In this document: piece after piece, positions 45,635-54,087 of the stretch
How the letters are laid out: each line of letters starts with the position of its first letter
Position numbering within the stretch: position 1 is the first letter of the stretch
Origin: Bradyrhizobium sp. BRP22
GTDB lineage: Bacteria; Pseudomonadota; Alphaproteobacteria; Rhizobiales; Xanthobacteraceae
Reading direction: 5' to 3'
Length of the DNA stretch: 64,000 bases
Assembly: GCF_020194175.1 (NCBI RefSeq)
Contig: NZ_JADYVX010000014.1
Coordinates: forward strand, 106,998 to 170,997
The notes under the pieces: model-generated
The model's database searches: none
The model's input: the letters and a program-made list of their open reading frames with translations, nothing else
Told to the model about the DNA's origin: nothing
Made by a program: the position numbers and the translations under genes

Positions 45635-46930
45635 ATGATGTCTGATCTCGACTCTTACTACCCGGTCGTCGTGATCGGCGGCGGACAGGCCGGCCTTGCG
45701 ATGAGCGCGCAGCTCAGCCGGCGCGATATCGACCATGTGGTGCTGGAAAAGAACAGCATCGCCCATTCCTGGAAGACGCAGCGCTGGGACGCGTTCTGCC
45801 TGGTGACGCCGAACTGGCAGTGCCAGCTCCCCGGCTTTCCCTATGCCGGCAACGATCCGCATGGCTTCATGCTCCGGGATGAGATCGTCGGCTATATCGA
45901 GGACTATGCGAAGTACATCAAAGCTCCGCTCCGCGAAGGCGTTGCGGTCGTCAGGCTGAAGCAGGCAGGTGGCAAATTCCTGCTCGAGACCACCGCGGGC
46001 GAGATCACCGCGGATAGCGTCGTGCTCGCGGTCAGCGGCTATCACGTCCCGAGGATTCCCGAGTTTGCGGAGCGGCTGGATCCGGCCATCACCCAGATCC
46101 ATTCTTCCGCCTATCGCAATCCTGACCAGTTGCCGCCGGGCGAGGTGTTCGTCGTCGGCAGTGGTCAGTCCGGCTGCCAGATCGCCGAGGACCTGCATCT
46201 CGCCGGCCGCAAGGTTCATCTCGCGGTCGGCAGTGCGCCGCGCTGCCCTCGCTTCTACCGCGGCCGCGACGCCGTCGATTGGCTTGATGATCTCGGCCAG
46301 TACGACCTGCCGGTGGATCAGCATCCGCTGCGGGAAAAGGTTCGCAAGAACGCCAACCACTATCTCACCGGCCGCGACGGCGGCCGCGACATCGACCTGC
46401 GCAAGTTTGCGCTCGAAGGCATGAAGCTCTATGGGCGCTTGAGTGACGCGCGCGGGACCATGTTGCGGCTCGGCGACGATCTGCAGACCAATCTCGACAA
46501 TGCCGACCGGGTCTACAACGGCATCTGCAGCCTGATCGACGATCACATCACGAGAAACGCGATCGATGCGCCGCTGACGCCGCACTACGTACCGGTGTGG
46601 TCGCCGGCCGTTATTCCCACGGAACTCGATCTTGTGGCGGCCGGCATCACCAGCATCATCTGGACCACCGGCTTTCGTTCGGACTGGTCGTGGGTGGATT
46701 TGCCTATGTTCGACGGCGCGGGCTACCCCACGCACACGCGCGGCATCACCTCGGTCGATGGTGCCTATGTGATCGGATTGCCCTGGCTTTACACCTGGGG
46801 CTCGGGCCGGTTTGTCGGCATCGGTCGCGACACGGAGTTCGTGGCGGATCACATCGTGAGCCGGCGCAACGCGGTGGAGAATGCAACGCGCGCAGACGGC
46901 CGCATGCTGGCGCTTGATGCGGCGGGTTAA
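45635..46930 (+). CDS. MSMEG_0569 family flavin-dependent oxidoreductase
   Basis: 431 residues. The FAD motif VVVIGGGQAGLAMSAQLSRR is at residues about 9-28, and a second Rossmann motif VFVVGSGQSGCQIAEDL near 172-188 probably binds NAD(P)H. This is the layout of flavin monooxygenases of the YUCCA/CzcO type. Last gene of the Nit1C cluster. AGGAG lies just before the double ATG. It may N- or C-hydroxylate the small molecule made by the cluster. Confidence 0.87.
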   Translation: MMSDLDSYYPVVVIGGGQAGLAMSAQLSRRDIDHVVLEKNSIAHSWKTQRWDAFCLVTPNWQCQLPGFPYAGNDPHGFMLRDEIVGYIEDYAKYIKAPLREGVAVVRLKQAGGKFLLETTAGEITADSVVLAVSGYHVPRIPEFAERLDPAITQIHSSAYRNPDQLPPGEVFVVGSGQSGCQIAEDLHLAGRKVHLAVGSAPRCPRFYRGRDAVDWLDDLGQYDLPVDQHPLREKVRKNANHYLTGRDGGRDIDLRKFALEGMKLYGRLSDARGTMLRLGDDLQTNLDNADRVYNGICSLIDDHITRNAIDAPLTPHYVPVWSPAVIPTELDLVAAGITSIIWTTGFRSDWSWVDLPMFDGAGYPTHTRGITSVDGAYVIGLPWLYTWGSGRFVGIGRDTEFVADHIVSRRNAVENATRADGRMLALDAAG

Positions 46931-46991
46931 GCTCTGGCGTTGTTATTGCTTCGGCGTTTGCTCCTCGCTCTCTGAGCTACAATCTCGTACC

Positions 46992-47118
46992 GCTGTCGTT
47001 CCCTGCGAAAGCCGGGACCCATAGCCACAGAAGGTTGTGACGTGCTTCGCTGTAACCGATTGCTCGCGCCATAACATCTTCCTGTGGCTATGGGTTCCGG
47101 CTCAAGGCCGGGACGACG
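46992..47118. repeat. Palindromic intergenic repeat
   Basis: CCCATAGCCACAG (47018-47030) pairs perfectly with CTGTGGCTATGGG (47082-47094), and flanks 'gtcgttccctgcgaaagccggga' and 'ccgggacgac' extend the stem imperfectly. This is the form of a dispersed mobile hairpin repeat typical of Bradyrhizobium intergenic DNA. Another repeat-like stretch follows at about 47155-47230. The whole gap 46931-47370 has no supported gene. Confidence 0.65.
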
Positions 47119-47276
47119 GGAGGAGAGGTTCTGATTCAAATTTCGAACAGCTCTCCGCTGTCGTCTCCGCGAAGGCGGACGCCGCAGGTGGGGGCATGGA
47201 TCGCTTCGGCCCGCTCGCAATGACGGAGGTGACGCACGAACCGCCGTACGCTCGGTAAAAGGCCTTTTCAACCAAT

Positions 47277-47296
47277 ATCATTTGTATACTAATAAA
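47277..47296. promoter_or_regulatory. Putative NicR-type operator upstream of enamidase gene
   Basis: ATCATTTGTATACTAATAAA matches the palindrome at 58339-58358 in 15 of 20 positions, including the GTATAC centre. It lies 75 bp before the enamidase ATG and includes TATACT, a possible -10 box. Confidence 0.6.
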
Positions 47297-47370
47297 CAAT
47301 CCGACTTGATCGAAGCGTCAGGCCGCGGGCACAATCGGCGGCAAAGGCATTGAGCGAAAAAGGACGAAGC

Positions 47371-48567
47371 ATGGCCCACGATGCACCCCAGGCGACCGGA
47401 CCGAGCAAGCTGGTAATCCGCAATATCGGGCTGTTGCTGTCGGGCGCACTGGAACAGCCGATCCTCGATGCGGACACCATCGTGGCCGAGAACGGCAGGA
47501 TCACGGGTATTGGTCGCGCCAAGGACGTCGACAGCGAAGGCGCCACCACCATCGTCGATGCCAATGGCACGACGGTGGCGCCCGGGCTGATCGACAGCCA
47601 CGTCCATCCCGTCGCCGGCGACTGGACCCCGCGGCAGAGCCAGATCAACTGGATCGACAGCTATCTGCACGGCGGCGTCACCACCATGATCTCCGCGGGC
47701 GAGGTGCACATGCCGGGCCGCCCACGCGACGTGGTGGGCTTGAAGGCGATGGCGATCTTTGCGCAGCGCGCGTTCTGGACGCTCCGGCCCGGCGGCGTGA
47801 AGGTTCACGCCGGCGCGCCGGTGATCGAATGCGAAATGGTGGAAGAGGATTTCAAGGAAATGGCCGCCGCCGGCGTCAAGCTGCTCGGCGAAGTCGGCCT
47901 CGGCGGCGTCAAGGATGGCCCGACCGCGCGGAAGATGGTCGGCTGGGCTCGCAAATACGGCATCCAGAGCACGATCCACACCGGCGGTCCCTCAATCCCG
48001 GGCTCGGGCCTGATCGACAAGGATGTCGTGCTGGAAGCCGACACCGACGTGGTCGGCCACATCAATGGCGGCCACACCGCCCTGCCCGACGACCAGATCC
48101 GCTGCATCTGCGAAGGCTGCAAGCGCGGCCTCGAACTGGTTCACAACGGCAATGAGCGGTCAGCGCTGTACACGCTGCGCACCGCGCGCGAGATGGGCGA
48201 CCTTCACCGCGTCATCCTCGGCACCGATGCGCCGGCCGGCTCCGGCGTGCAGCCGCTCGGGATCCTGCGCATGGTCTCGATGCTGTCCTCGCTCGGCGAA
48301 CTGCCGGCCGAGCTCGCGTTCTGCCTCGCCACCGGCAACACCGCGCGGATGCGAGAGCTGGATTGCGGGCTGATCGAAGTCGGCCGCGCGGCCGATTTTG
48401 TGCTGATGGACAAGGCGCAGCATTCACCGGGCAAGAACATTTTGGAGAGCGTGCAGCTCGGCGACCTGCCCGGTGTCGGCATGACCATCATCGATGGCAT
48501 CGTCCGCACCCAGCGCAGCCGCAATACGCCGCCGGCGGGGAAAGTGCCCGAGATCGTCGGGCGGTGA
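47371..48567 (+). CDS. ena: Enamidase-like amidohydrolase (nicotinate pathway)
   Basis: 398 residues of the amidohydrolase superfamily. The metal motif DSHVHP has His77 and His79. Further metal or substrate residues lie in LGEVGLGGVK, TIHTGGPS, GHINGGHT and LGTDAPAGSG. The sequence resembles enamidase of Eubacterium barkeri, which hydrolyses 1,4,5,6-tetrahydro-6-oxonicotinate to 2-formylglutarate and ammonia. The ATG at 47371 with AAGGA is preferred over a TTG 21 bases earlier. The operator upstream links it to the hnr/nic genes about 9 kb away. Confidence 0.75.
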   Translation: MAHDAPQATGPSKLVIRNIGLLLSGALEQPILDADTIVAENGRITGIGRAKDVDSEGATTIVDANGTTVAPGLIDSHVHPVAGDWTPRQSQINWIDSYLHGGVTTMISAGEVHMPGRPRDVVGLKAMAIFAQRAFWTLRPGGVKVHAGAPVIECEMVEEDFKEMAAAGVKLLGEVGLGGVKDGPTARKMVGWARKYGIQSTIHTGGPSIPGSGLIDKDVVLEADTDVVGHINGGHTALPDDQIRCICEGCKRGLELVHNGNERSALYTLRTAREMGDLHRVILGTDAPAGSGVQPLGILRMVSMLSSLGELPAELAFCLATGNTARMRELDCGLIEVGRAADFVLMDKAQHSPGKNILESVQLGDLPGVGMTIIDGIVRTQRSRNTPPAGKVPEIVGR

Positions 48568-48582
48568 CTTAAACGCTGTTGC

Positions 48583-48727
48583 GCGCCGCCCCGCGTGCGG
48601 GGAGAGGTCGAATTCGAGCGCACCTCGAATTCGGGTGAGGGGAGTCTCCGCGAGCTCATCTCTGACCGCATGTGCGGATAGAGCCCCTCACCCCACCCTC
48701 TCCCCGTAAGAACGGCGAGAGGGTGAA
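48583..48727. repeat. Multi-hairpin intergenic repeat between convergent genes
   Basis: GAATTCGAG/CTCGAATTC, GTGAGGGG (48635-48642)/CCCCTCAC (48684-48691) and CCCTCTCCCCGT/ACGGCGAGAGGG form nested hairpins. It fills the gap between the convergent enamidase and DUF1236 genes and could end transcription from both sides. Typical dispersed repeat of this genus. Confidence 0.6.
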
Positions 48728-48733
48728 GATGCT

Positions 48734-49930
48734 TCAATCGATCACCTGCACGACCTTCTGCTGCTGCGGATCGACCAGCACGATCTGGTCGCCAACGGCG
48801 AGATAGCGGTAGTTGCCGAGATCGGGATTGTTGCGCACCATCTCCTCCGGCACCGGCTGCAGCGACAGGCAATTCGATGCCGACATGCCGCCCGACGGCG
48901 CCGTCGCACCGACCGTGGCCGACGAACCCCGCACCAACTCCCTGAACCTCGGACGCATATCGTCGCTGATGACGATGCGCTCGCGGCCGTAGGCTGCGAC
49001 GCCACCGTAGCCCGGCCTATCGTCGAGGATGTCGACGACTTCGCGCCGGCGCGGATCGATGATGACGACCCGGTCGTCGACGAGCGTGTAATCGTAGTCG
49101 CGATATTGTGGAACGATCCGCACGATGTCCCCAGGCAGCCGGTGCGGCTGGATGCCCGGCGGCAACCGCTGTCCGATATTGACCGTCACATTGGAGGTCC
49201 GGGTCGCCGTCCGCTCGCGCCGCAGCTGGTCCACGATCTGCCTGCGCTGGTCGTCATTGACGTTTGCGGCACGCTGACCAGCCTGTCCGGTTCTGGCGCC
49301 CTGGTCCTGGGTGGTGTCGGTCGGCCGCGCACCCTGCTGCGTGGACGTGCCCGAGGGCTGGGCCGCCTGATCACGCTGATCCCTGCGGTCGCGGTCCATC
49401 TGCTGCTGCGTCTGCTGTCTGCTATCGGCGGGCTGCCGAGTGTCCTGCGCGCGGTCCCGTCCGGTCTGGTCTCCACGGCCCCGCTGCTGTTCGGTGGCCT
49501 GATCGGAATCACGGCCGCGCTGCTCGTCCCGGCTCTGCTGCCTGGTGCCTGCCGCCGGACGATCACGGCGATCCTGATCCTGGGTTTGCCGGGTCGGCTC
49601 CCTGCTGTCACGCCCTTGCGGCTCCTGAGCCTGCTTGCCTCGCTCACCCGGGGACTGGCTCTCGCCACGTTGCATATCCCTGCCGCCGCCCTTCTGTTCG
49701 GATTGAGTGCGCTCCTTCATCCGATCGGCCGCGCCGGAACGATCCATGTCCCTGGATTGGACGTCCCTGGACTGAGCGCCCGAACGATCCATATCTTTCG
49801 ACTGAGCCGCCGGCGTCTGTGCGTGGGGGCTATCCTCGCGCCGCTGCGATTGATCCGGCGCCTGCGCAATCGCCGCGCCGGCTCCAATCGTCAGGGCGAT
49901 TGCTGTCGTATAAAGCCAATTCATCCTCAT
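48734..49930 (-). CDS. DUF1236 family exported protein with long Gln/Arg/Asp-rich linker
   Basis: 398 residues. The signal peptide is MNWLYTTAIALTIGAGAAIAQA. Residues about 25-220 are low-complexity, dominated by Gln, Arg, Asp, Ser and Gly, with repeats of (S/K)DMDRSGA. Two DUF1236-type motifs follow (QRLPPGIQPHRLPGDIVRIVPQYRDYDYTLVDDRVVIIDP and NYRYLAVGDQIVLVDPQQQKVVQVI). The ATG at 49930 has AGGAG 8 bases upstream. Likely an extracytoplasmic protein with a disordered, charged region. Unrelated in function to the nic genes as far as can be seen. Confidence 0.8.
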   Translation of the reverse strand: MRMNWLYTTAIALTIGAGAAIAQAPDQSQRREDSPHAQTPAAQSKDMDRSGAQSRDVQSRDMDRSGAADRMKERTQSEQKGGGRDMQRGESQSPGERGKQAQEPQGRDSREPTRQTQDQDRRDRPAAGTRQQSRDEQRGRDSDQATEQQRGRGDQTGRDRAQDTRQPADSRQQTQQQMDRDRRDQRDQAAQPSGTSTQQGARPTDTTQDQGARTGQAGQRAANVNDDQRRQIVDQLRRERTATRTSNVTVNIGQRLPPGIQPHRLPGDIVRIVPQYRDYDYTLVDDRVVIIDPRRREVVDILDDRPGYGGVAAYGRERIVISDDMRPRFRELVRGSSATVGATAPSGGMSASNCLSLQPVPEEMVRNNPDLGNYRYLAVGDQIVLVDPQQQKVVQVID

Positions 49931-50029
49931 TGGGGGAACTCCTGTTGGTTCCTCCTGCCCGCCTATTGAATGTTCCAATGTAAGCCGCGGGCTTTTGTTC
50001 CGCCGACGTTAACGCGCATGTCGATCGTT

Positions 50030-50485
50030 TCAGCGCAGTTTGCTCAGCAGCGCGATCAGCGTTTCCCGCTCCTTGCCTTCGAGTGGCGCCAGCGTTTCCT
50101 TCGTGATCGCCAGCGCGTTCGGCGCGGCTTTTTCGACCGTCAGGTGGCCGGCGCGGGTCAGGCTCACCAGCAAACGACGGCCGTCCTCGGGGTCAGGACT
50201 GGTCTCGGTCAGGCCCCGCGCGGTGAGGCGGTCGATGACCCCTTTGATGGTGGCGACATCCATCGCCGTCAGCCGTCCGAGCTGGTTCTGCGAGCATGGC
50301 CCGGTCTCGGCAAGCTTCGACAGTGCCGCCCATTGCGGGGACGTCAGGTCGACGCCGATCTCGCGGGCGAAGATGGTGGCGTGGCGCTGCCAGACCTGGC
50401 GCAGCAGGAAACCGATCTGCTCGTCCAGAATGTAGCTGGTCTTTTGCGGCTTCGGACTGCGCTTCGCGACCCCGTTCCTGGCCAT
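50030..50485 (-). CDS. MarR-family regulator, NicR-like
   Basis: 151 residues. The winged helix is clear: LTSPQWAALSKLAETGPCSQNQLGRLTAMDVATIKGVIDRLTARGLTETSPDPEDGRRLLVSLT. It resembles NicR, the MarR repressor of the nic genes in Pseudomonas putida that responds to 6-hydroxynicotinate. The ATG at 50485 follows GGGGAGGG. It is the last gene of the operon led by the 6-hydroxynicotinate reductase, 17 bp after livF. It probably binds the GTATAC/GTACAC palindromes at 47277, 58339 and 58492. Confidence 0.8.
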   Translation of the reverse strand: MARNGVAKRSPKPQKTSYILDEQIGFLLRQVWQRHATIFAREIGVDLTSPQWAALSKLAETGPCSQNQLGRLTAMDVATIKGVIDRLTARGLTETSPDPEDGRRLLVSLTRAGHLTVEKAAPNALAITKETLAPLEGKERETLIALLSKLR

Positions 50486-50502
50486 GACTAGACCCTCCCC
50501 TG

Positions 50503-51207
50503 TCACAGCGACAGATGCGCGTCGCGGATGTCAGGCCGCGCGTCGAGCTCGGCCATGGTGCCGCCGAAGCAGATGCGGCCGCGCTCGATGATGTAGGCGC
50601 GATCCGAGATCAGGCGCGCGAAATGCAGGTTCTGCTCGGAGACGACGATGCTCACGCCTTCCCTCTTCATGGCAAGGATCGCGTCGACCATCTGCTCGAC
50701 GATCTTCGGCGACAGGCCTTCGGACGGCTCATCGAGCAGCACCAGCGATGGATTGCCCATCAGCGTGCGCGCGATGGTGAGCATCTGCTGCTCGCCGCCG
50801 CTCATGCGCCCGCCCGCACGTCCGCGCATCTCGCCGAGATTTGGAAACAGCGCGAACAGCTTCTCGCGCGTCCAGTATGGCGCGTTCTCGCGCTTCGGTT
50901 GACGGCCAACCTCGAGATTCTCCTCGACTGTCAGGTCGGTGAAGATGCGCCGCTCCTCCGGCACATAGCCGAGCCCGCCGCGCACGATCGCATGTGTCGG
51001 CTCGCGTGAAACGTCCCTGCCCTCGAACACGATGCGACCCGAGCGGTTCTCGACCAGGCCGACGATGGAGCGGAAGGTGGTCGACTTGCCGGCGCCATTG
51101 CGCCCGAGCAGCGCGACCACTTCGCCCTCGCCGACATCGAGCGCGATATCGAACAGGATATGCGCCGGGCCATAGAAGCTGTTGAGGTCCTTCACCTGGA
51201 GCTTCAT
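50503..51207 (-). CDS. LIV-type ABC transporter ATP-binding protein (LivF-like), nic operon
   Basis: 234 residues. Walker A LLGRNGAGKSTTF, signature MSGGEQQMLTIARTL, Walker B SLVLLDEPSEGLSP and switch region VVSEQNLHF. Start and LivG stop share one base. Embedded in an operon with 6-hydroxynicotinate reductase and NicR-like genes, so nicotinate or a hydroxylated derivative is the likely cargo. Confidence 0.9.
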   Translation of the reverse strand: MKLQVKDLNSFYGPAHILFDIALDVGEGEVVALLGRNGAGKSTTFRSIVGLVENRSGRIVFEGRDVSREPTHAIVRGGLGYVPEERRIFTDLTVEENLEVGRQPKRENAPYWTREKLFALFPNLGEMRGRAGGRMSGGEQQMLTIARTLMGNPSLVLLDEPSEGLSPKIVEQMVDAILAMKREGVSIVVSEQNLHFARLISDRAYIIERGRICFGGTMAELDARPDIRDAHLSL

Positions 51208-51995
51208 CAGTGCGCTCCCTCGCGGTGGCGCGCGTCATAGACCAGGCCCTCGCCTAGATAGATGGCGCGGACCTGGGCATTGCCGCGGACCTCCTCGGGT
51301 GAGCCTTCTGCGATCAGCGCACCGCGGTTGAGCACCAGGATGCGGTCGGCGTGCTCGAACACGACATCCATATCGTGCTCGGTGAAGAGCACGCCGATCG
51401 ACTGCTCCCGCGCGATCGTGGCGGTGAGCCGCATCAACTCGATGCGCTCGCGCGGCGCCATGCCGGCGGTCGGCTCGTCCATCAAGAGCAGCTTCGGCTG
51501 GTTGGCAAGCGCGACTGCAAGCTCGAGCCGTTTGAGATCGCCATAGGCGAGCTCGCCGCAAGGTCGCTCGGCATAGGCGCCCATGCCGACGAGATCGAGC
51601 AACCGGCCAGACTCGTCGCGCGCAAAACCGGGCGTCGAGCTCCAGAGATTGAAGAGCTGGTGCCGATGCGAGACCAGCGCGACCTGCACGTTCTCGCGCA
51701 CCGTCATGGTCGGAAAGGTCGCGGTGATCTGGAAGGTGCGCCCGACGCCGAGCCGCCAGATCGCGCGCGGTTTCTTGCCGGAAGTATCCTCGCCCAGGAT
51801 CGTGACCCGGCCGGAATCCGGCGTGTTCTGACCGTTGAGCATGTCGAAGCAGGTGCTCTTTCCCGCGCCGTTCGGACCGATCAGCGCCAGGATCTCGCCG
51901 GCGCGCAGTTCGAAGGAGACGCCGCGCACGGCGTGCACGCCGCCATAGGACTTGGTCAGGCCTTCGACCGACAGCAATGTGGGGACCATGCTCAT
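51207..51995 (-). CDS. LIV-type ABC transporter ATP-binding protein (LivG-like), nic operon
   Basis: 262 residues. Walker A LIGPNGAGKSTCF, degenerate signature ELAYGDLKRLELAVAL as usual for LivG, Walker B LLLMDEPTAGMAPRE, and a LivG-type C-terminus GSPEEVRGNAQVRAIYLGEG. The ATG at 51995 overlaps the permease stop by 4 bp; a longer reading of this frame into the permease gene is an artefact. Confidence 0.9.
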   Translation of the reverse strand: MSMVPTLLSVEGLTKSYGGVHAVRGVSFELRAGEILALIGPNGAGKSTCFDMLNGQNTPDSGRVTILGEDTSGKKPRAIWRLGVGRTFQITATFPTMTVRENVQVALVSHRHQLFNLWSSTPGFARDESGRLLDLVGMGAYAERPCGELAYGDLKRLELAVALANQPKLLLMDEPTAGMAPRERIELMRLTATIAREQSIGVLFTEHDMDVVFEHADRILVLNRGALIAEGSPEEVRGNAQVRAIYLGEGLVYDARHREGAH

Positions 51996-53881
51996 TCGGC
52001 GGTCTCGATGCGCGAGGTGAGAAGCGGCGAGTTCGATGACGACGATTTGCGGCGGCGGTTGAGGATGGATTCCAGCGTGCCCACGATGCCCTTCGGGAAG
52101 GCGACCACGATCAGCACGATGAAGGCGCCGAGCACCAGTTTCGACCAATCGGTCTGGCTGACCAGCCAGATGTTCAGCGCCTTGTAGACGATGGCGCCGA
52201 CGACGCCGCCGAACACCGTCTCGACGCCGCCGAGCAGCACCATGACCAGCGCATCGACCGAGAGCGAGATGCCCATGTTGTCGGGGAAGACGCTGCCCTT
52301 CAGATATGCGAATAGCGCGCCGGCGAGGCCGGCTACGGTGCCCGCGATCACGAACGCGGTCCATTGGATACGCTTGCCGTTGATGCCGATCGCCTCGCTC
52401 CGCAGCGGCGAATCCCGCGTCGCCCGCAACGCAAAGCCGAACGGCGAGAACACGATGATACGGAGGATCAGAACCGCAAGCGCGGCGATGCCGAGCGAGA
52501 GCCAGTAGAAATGCGACGGGCTCGCCGCCCATTTCTCCGGCCAGACGCCGAGGATGCCGTTGTCGCCGCCGGTGACCGCGACCCATTGGAACGCGATCGA
52601 CCACACGATCTGCGCAAAGGCGAGCGTCAGCATCGCGAAATAGACGCCGGAGAGCTGCACGGCGAAGAAGCCGAACACGGCGGCGCCAACGAGCCCGAGC
52701 AGCGGACCGAGCAGCAGGCAGGCGATCATCGGCAACCCTGCGAGCTTGGCGAGGAAGGCAACGCCATAGGCGCCAAGGCCGAAATAGGCGGCATGGCCGA
52801 AGGAGGCGAGCCCGCCGACCGACATCAGGAAATGCAGGCTGACGGCGAAGATCACGAAGATCGCGATCTCCGAACCGACGGTGAGCGCGTAATTGCCGCC
52901 GAAGAACGGCAGCCCCGCTGCCACGATCAGCGCGGCAACGGCGGCAAGCCGCTCGTTCGAGGTCCAGGGACGCCAGGGATTGACGGTGAGGCCCGGTGTG
53001 CGGCGCGCCGGTGCCTCCGGCTTGCCGAACAGGCCCCATGGCCGGACGATCAGCACCACCGCCATCACCAGGAAGACCAGGATGATGGAGATCTTCGGGA
53101 AGATCAGGATGCCGAAGGCGTTGAGCTCGGAGACCAGCACGGCGGCGACGAAGGCACCGATGATGCTGCCGAGGCCGCCGATCACGACGACGACGAAGAC
53201 CTCGACGATGATGCGCAGATCCATCGCGTGATGCACGGCATCGCGCGGAATCTGCAGCGCGCCGCCGAGCGCGGCAAGGAAGACGCCGACCGCAAACACG
53301 CTGGTGAACAGCCATTTCTGGTTGACGCCAAGCGCGGCGACCATGTCGCGGTCCTGCGTCGCCGCGCGCACCAGAATGCCCCAGCGCGTGCGCTGGAACA
53401 GCAGCCACAAAACGCCGAGCACGACAGGGCCGAGCACGATCAGGAACAGGTCATAGCTCGGCACGCTCTGGCCGAAGAAATCGACCGCGCCCTTGAAGCC
53501 GGGCGCGCGGCGGCCGAGCAGATCGCTCGGGCCCCAGATCAGCACGACGATATCCTGAACCATCAGCGTCAGGCCGAAGGTCGCGAGCAACTGGAACAGT
53601 TCGGGCGAATGATAGATCCGCCGCAGCAGCACCATCTCGACGAGCACGCCGACCACGGCGACGACAAGCGCGGCGGCAACGATGCCGCCCCAGAAGCCGA
53701 GCGCGCCTTCGAGGCGCTCGGTCAGCGTGAAGGCGAGATAGGCGCCGAGCATGTAGAAGGCACCATGCGCAAAATTCACGATCCGCGTCACCCCGAAGAT
53801 GATCGACAGCCCAGAGGCGACCAGGAACAGCGAGGCGGCGCTGGCAAGTCCGGTCAGGAACTGAACGACGTAAAAGGCCAT
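51992..53881 (-). CDS. Fused LivH-LivM ABC permease, nic operon
   Basis: 629 residues: an N-terminal LivH half (about 1-290, with SGLSIIFGVTRIVNFAHGAFYMLGAYLA and AATQDRDMVAALGVNQKWLFTSVFAVGVFLAALGGAL) joined by a ~30-residue proline/arginine linker to a LivM half (VSLHFLMSVGGLASFGHAAYFGLGAYGVA and RATRDSPLRSEAIGINGKRIQWTAF). Both permease subunits of the LIV transporter are thus in one chain. The ATG at 53881 starts the first helix. A repeat-filled 206-bp gap separates it from the binding-protein gene. Confidence 0.9.
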   Translation of the reverse strand: MAFYVVQFLTGLASAASLFLVASGLSIIFGVTRIVNFAHGAFYMLGAYLAFTLTERLEGALGFWGGIVAAALVVAVVGVLVEMVLLRRIYHSPELFQLLATFGLTLMVQDIVVLIWGPSDLLGRRAPGFKGAVDFFGQSVPSYDLFLIVLGPVVLGVLWLLFQRTRWGILVRAATQDRDMVAALGVNQKWLFTSVFAVGVFLAALGGALQIPRDAVHHAMDLRIIVEVFVVVVIGGLGSIIGAFVAAVLVSELNAFGILIFPKISIILVFLVMAVVLIVRPWGLFGKPEAPARRTPGLTVNPWRPWTSNERLAAVAALIVAAGLPFFGGNYALTVGSEIAIFVIFAVSLHFLMSVGGLASFGHAAYFGLGAYGVAFLAKLAGLPMIACLLLGPLLGLVGAAVFGFFAVQLSGVYFAMLTLAFAQIVWSIAFQWVAVTGGDNGILGVWPEKWAASPSHFYWLSLGIAALAVLILRIIVFSPFGFALRATRDSPLRSEAIGINGKRIQWTAFVIAGTVAGLAGALFAYLKGSVFPDNMGISLSVDALVMVLLGGVETVFGGVVGAIVYKALNIWLVSQTDWSKLVLGAFIVLIVVAFPKGIVGTLESILNRRRKSSSSNSPLLTSRIETAE

Positions 53882-53935
53882 CGGCGATCCGGGTTGGAGT
53901 GGTTGGCTACGTGACTTGGTTCCGAGTGCGTGGCG

Positions 53936-54081
53936 CATCCTTCGAGACGGCCGCTACGCGGCCTCCTCAGGATCAGGTCTGAATTCCCGGAGCTCTCAGA
54001 ACTCCGGGACGAGGTCTGAGACCCTCATGGTGAGGAGCGCGGCAATGCCGCGCGTCTCGAACCATGAGGCCCAGTCTGACC
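53936..54081. repeat. Hairpin repeat inside the nic transport operon
   Basis: Three nested inverted repeats lie between the binding-protein stop and the permease start: GGCCGC/GCGGCC (about 53949-53963), CCCGGAG/CTCCGGG (about 53986-54006) and CCTCATGGT/ACCATGAGG (54023 to 54069). The 'gagacggccgctacgcggcctcctcaggat' pattern is a widespread Bradyrhizobium/Rhodopseudomonas intergenic repeat. It could stabilise the upstream mRNA or cut expression of the genes after it. Confidence 0.65.
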
Positions 54082-54087
54082 CGTTCA

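Noticed and set aside
51996..53408. N-terminal extension of LivG through the permease gene (a 733-codon frame)
   Set aside because: The LivG domain starts at 51995 with ATGA coupling; the upstream part is an out-of-frame reading of the permease.
52364..53914. A 516-codon plus-strand frame opposite the fused permease, rich in His, Glu and Asp
   Set aside because: It is the reverse image of hydrophobic membrane codons; the permease has family motifs on the minus strand.
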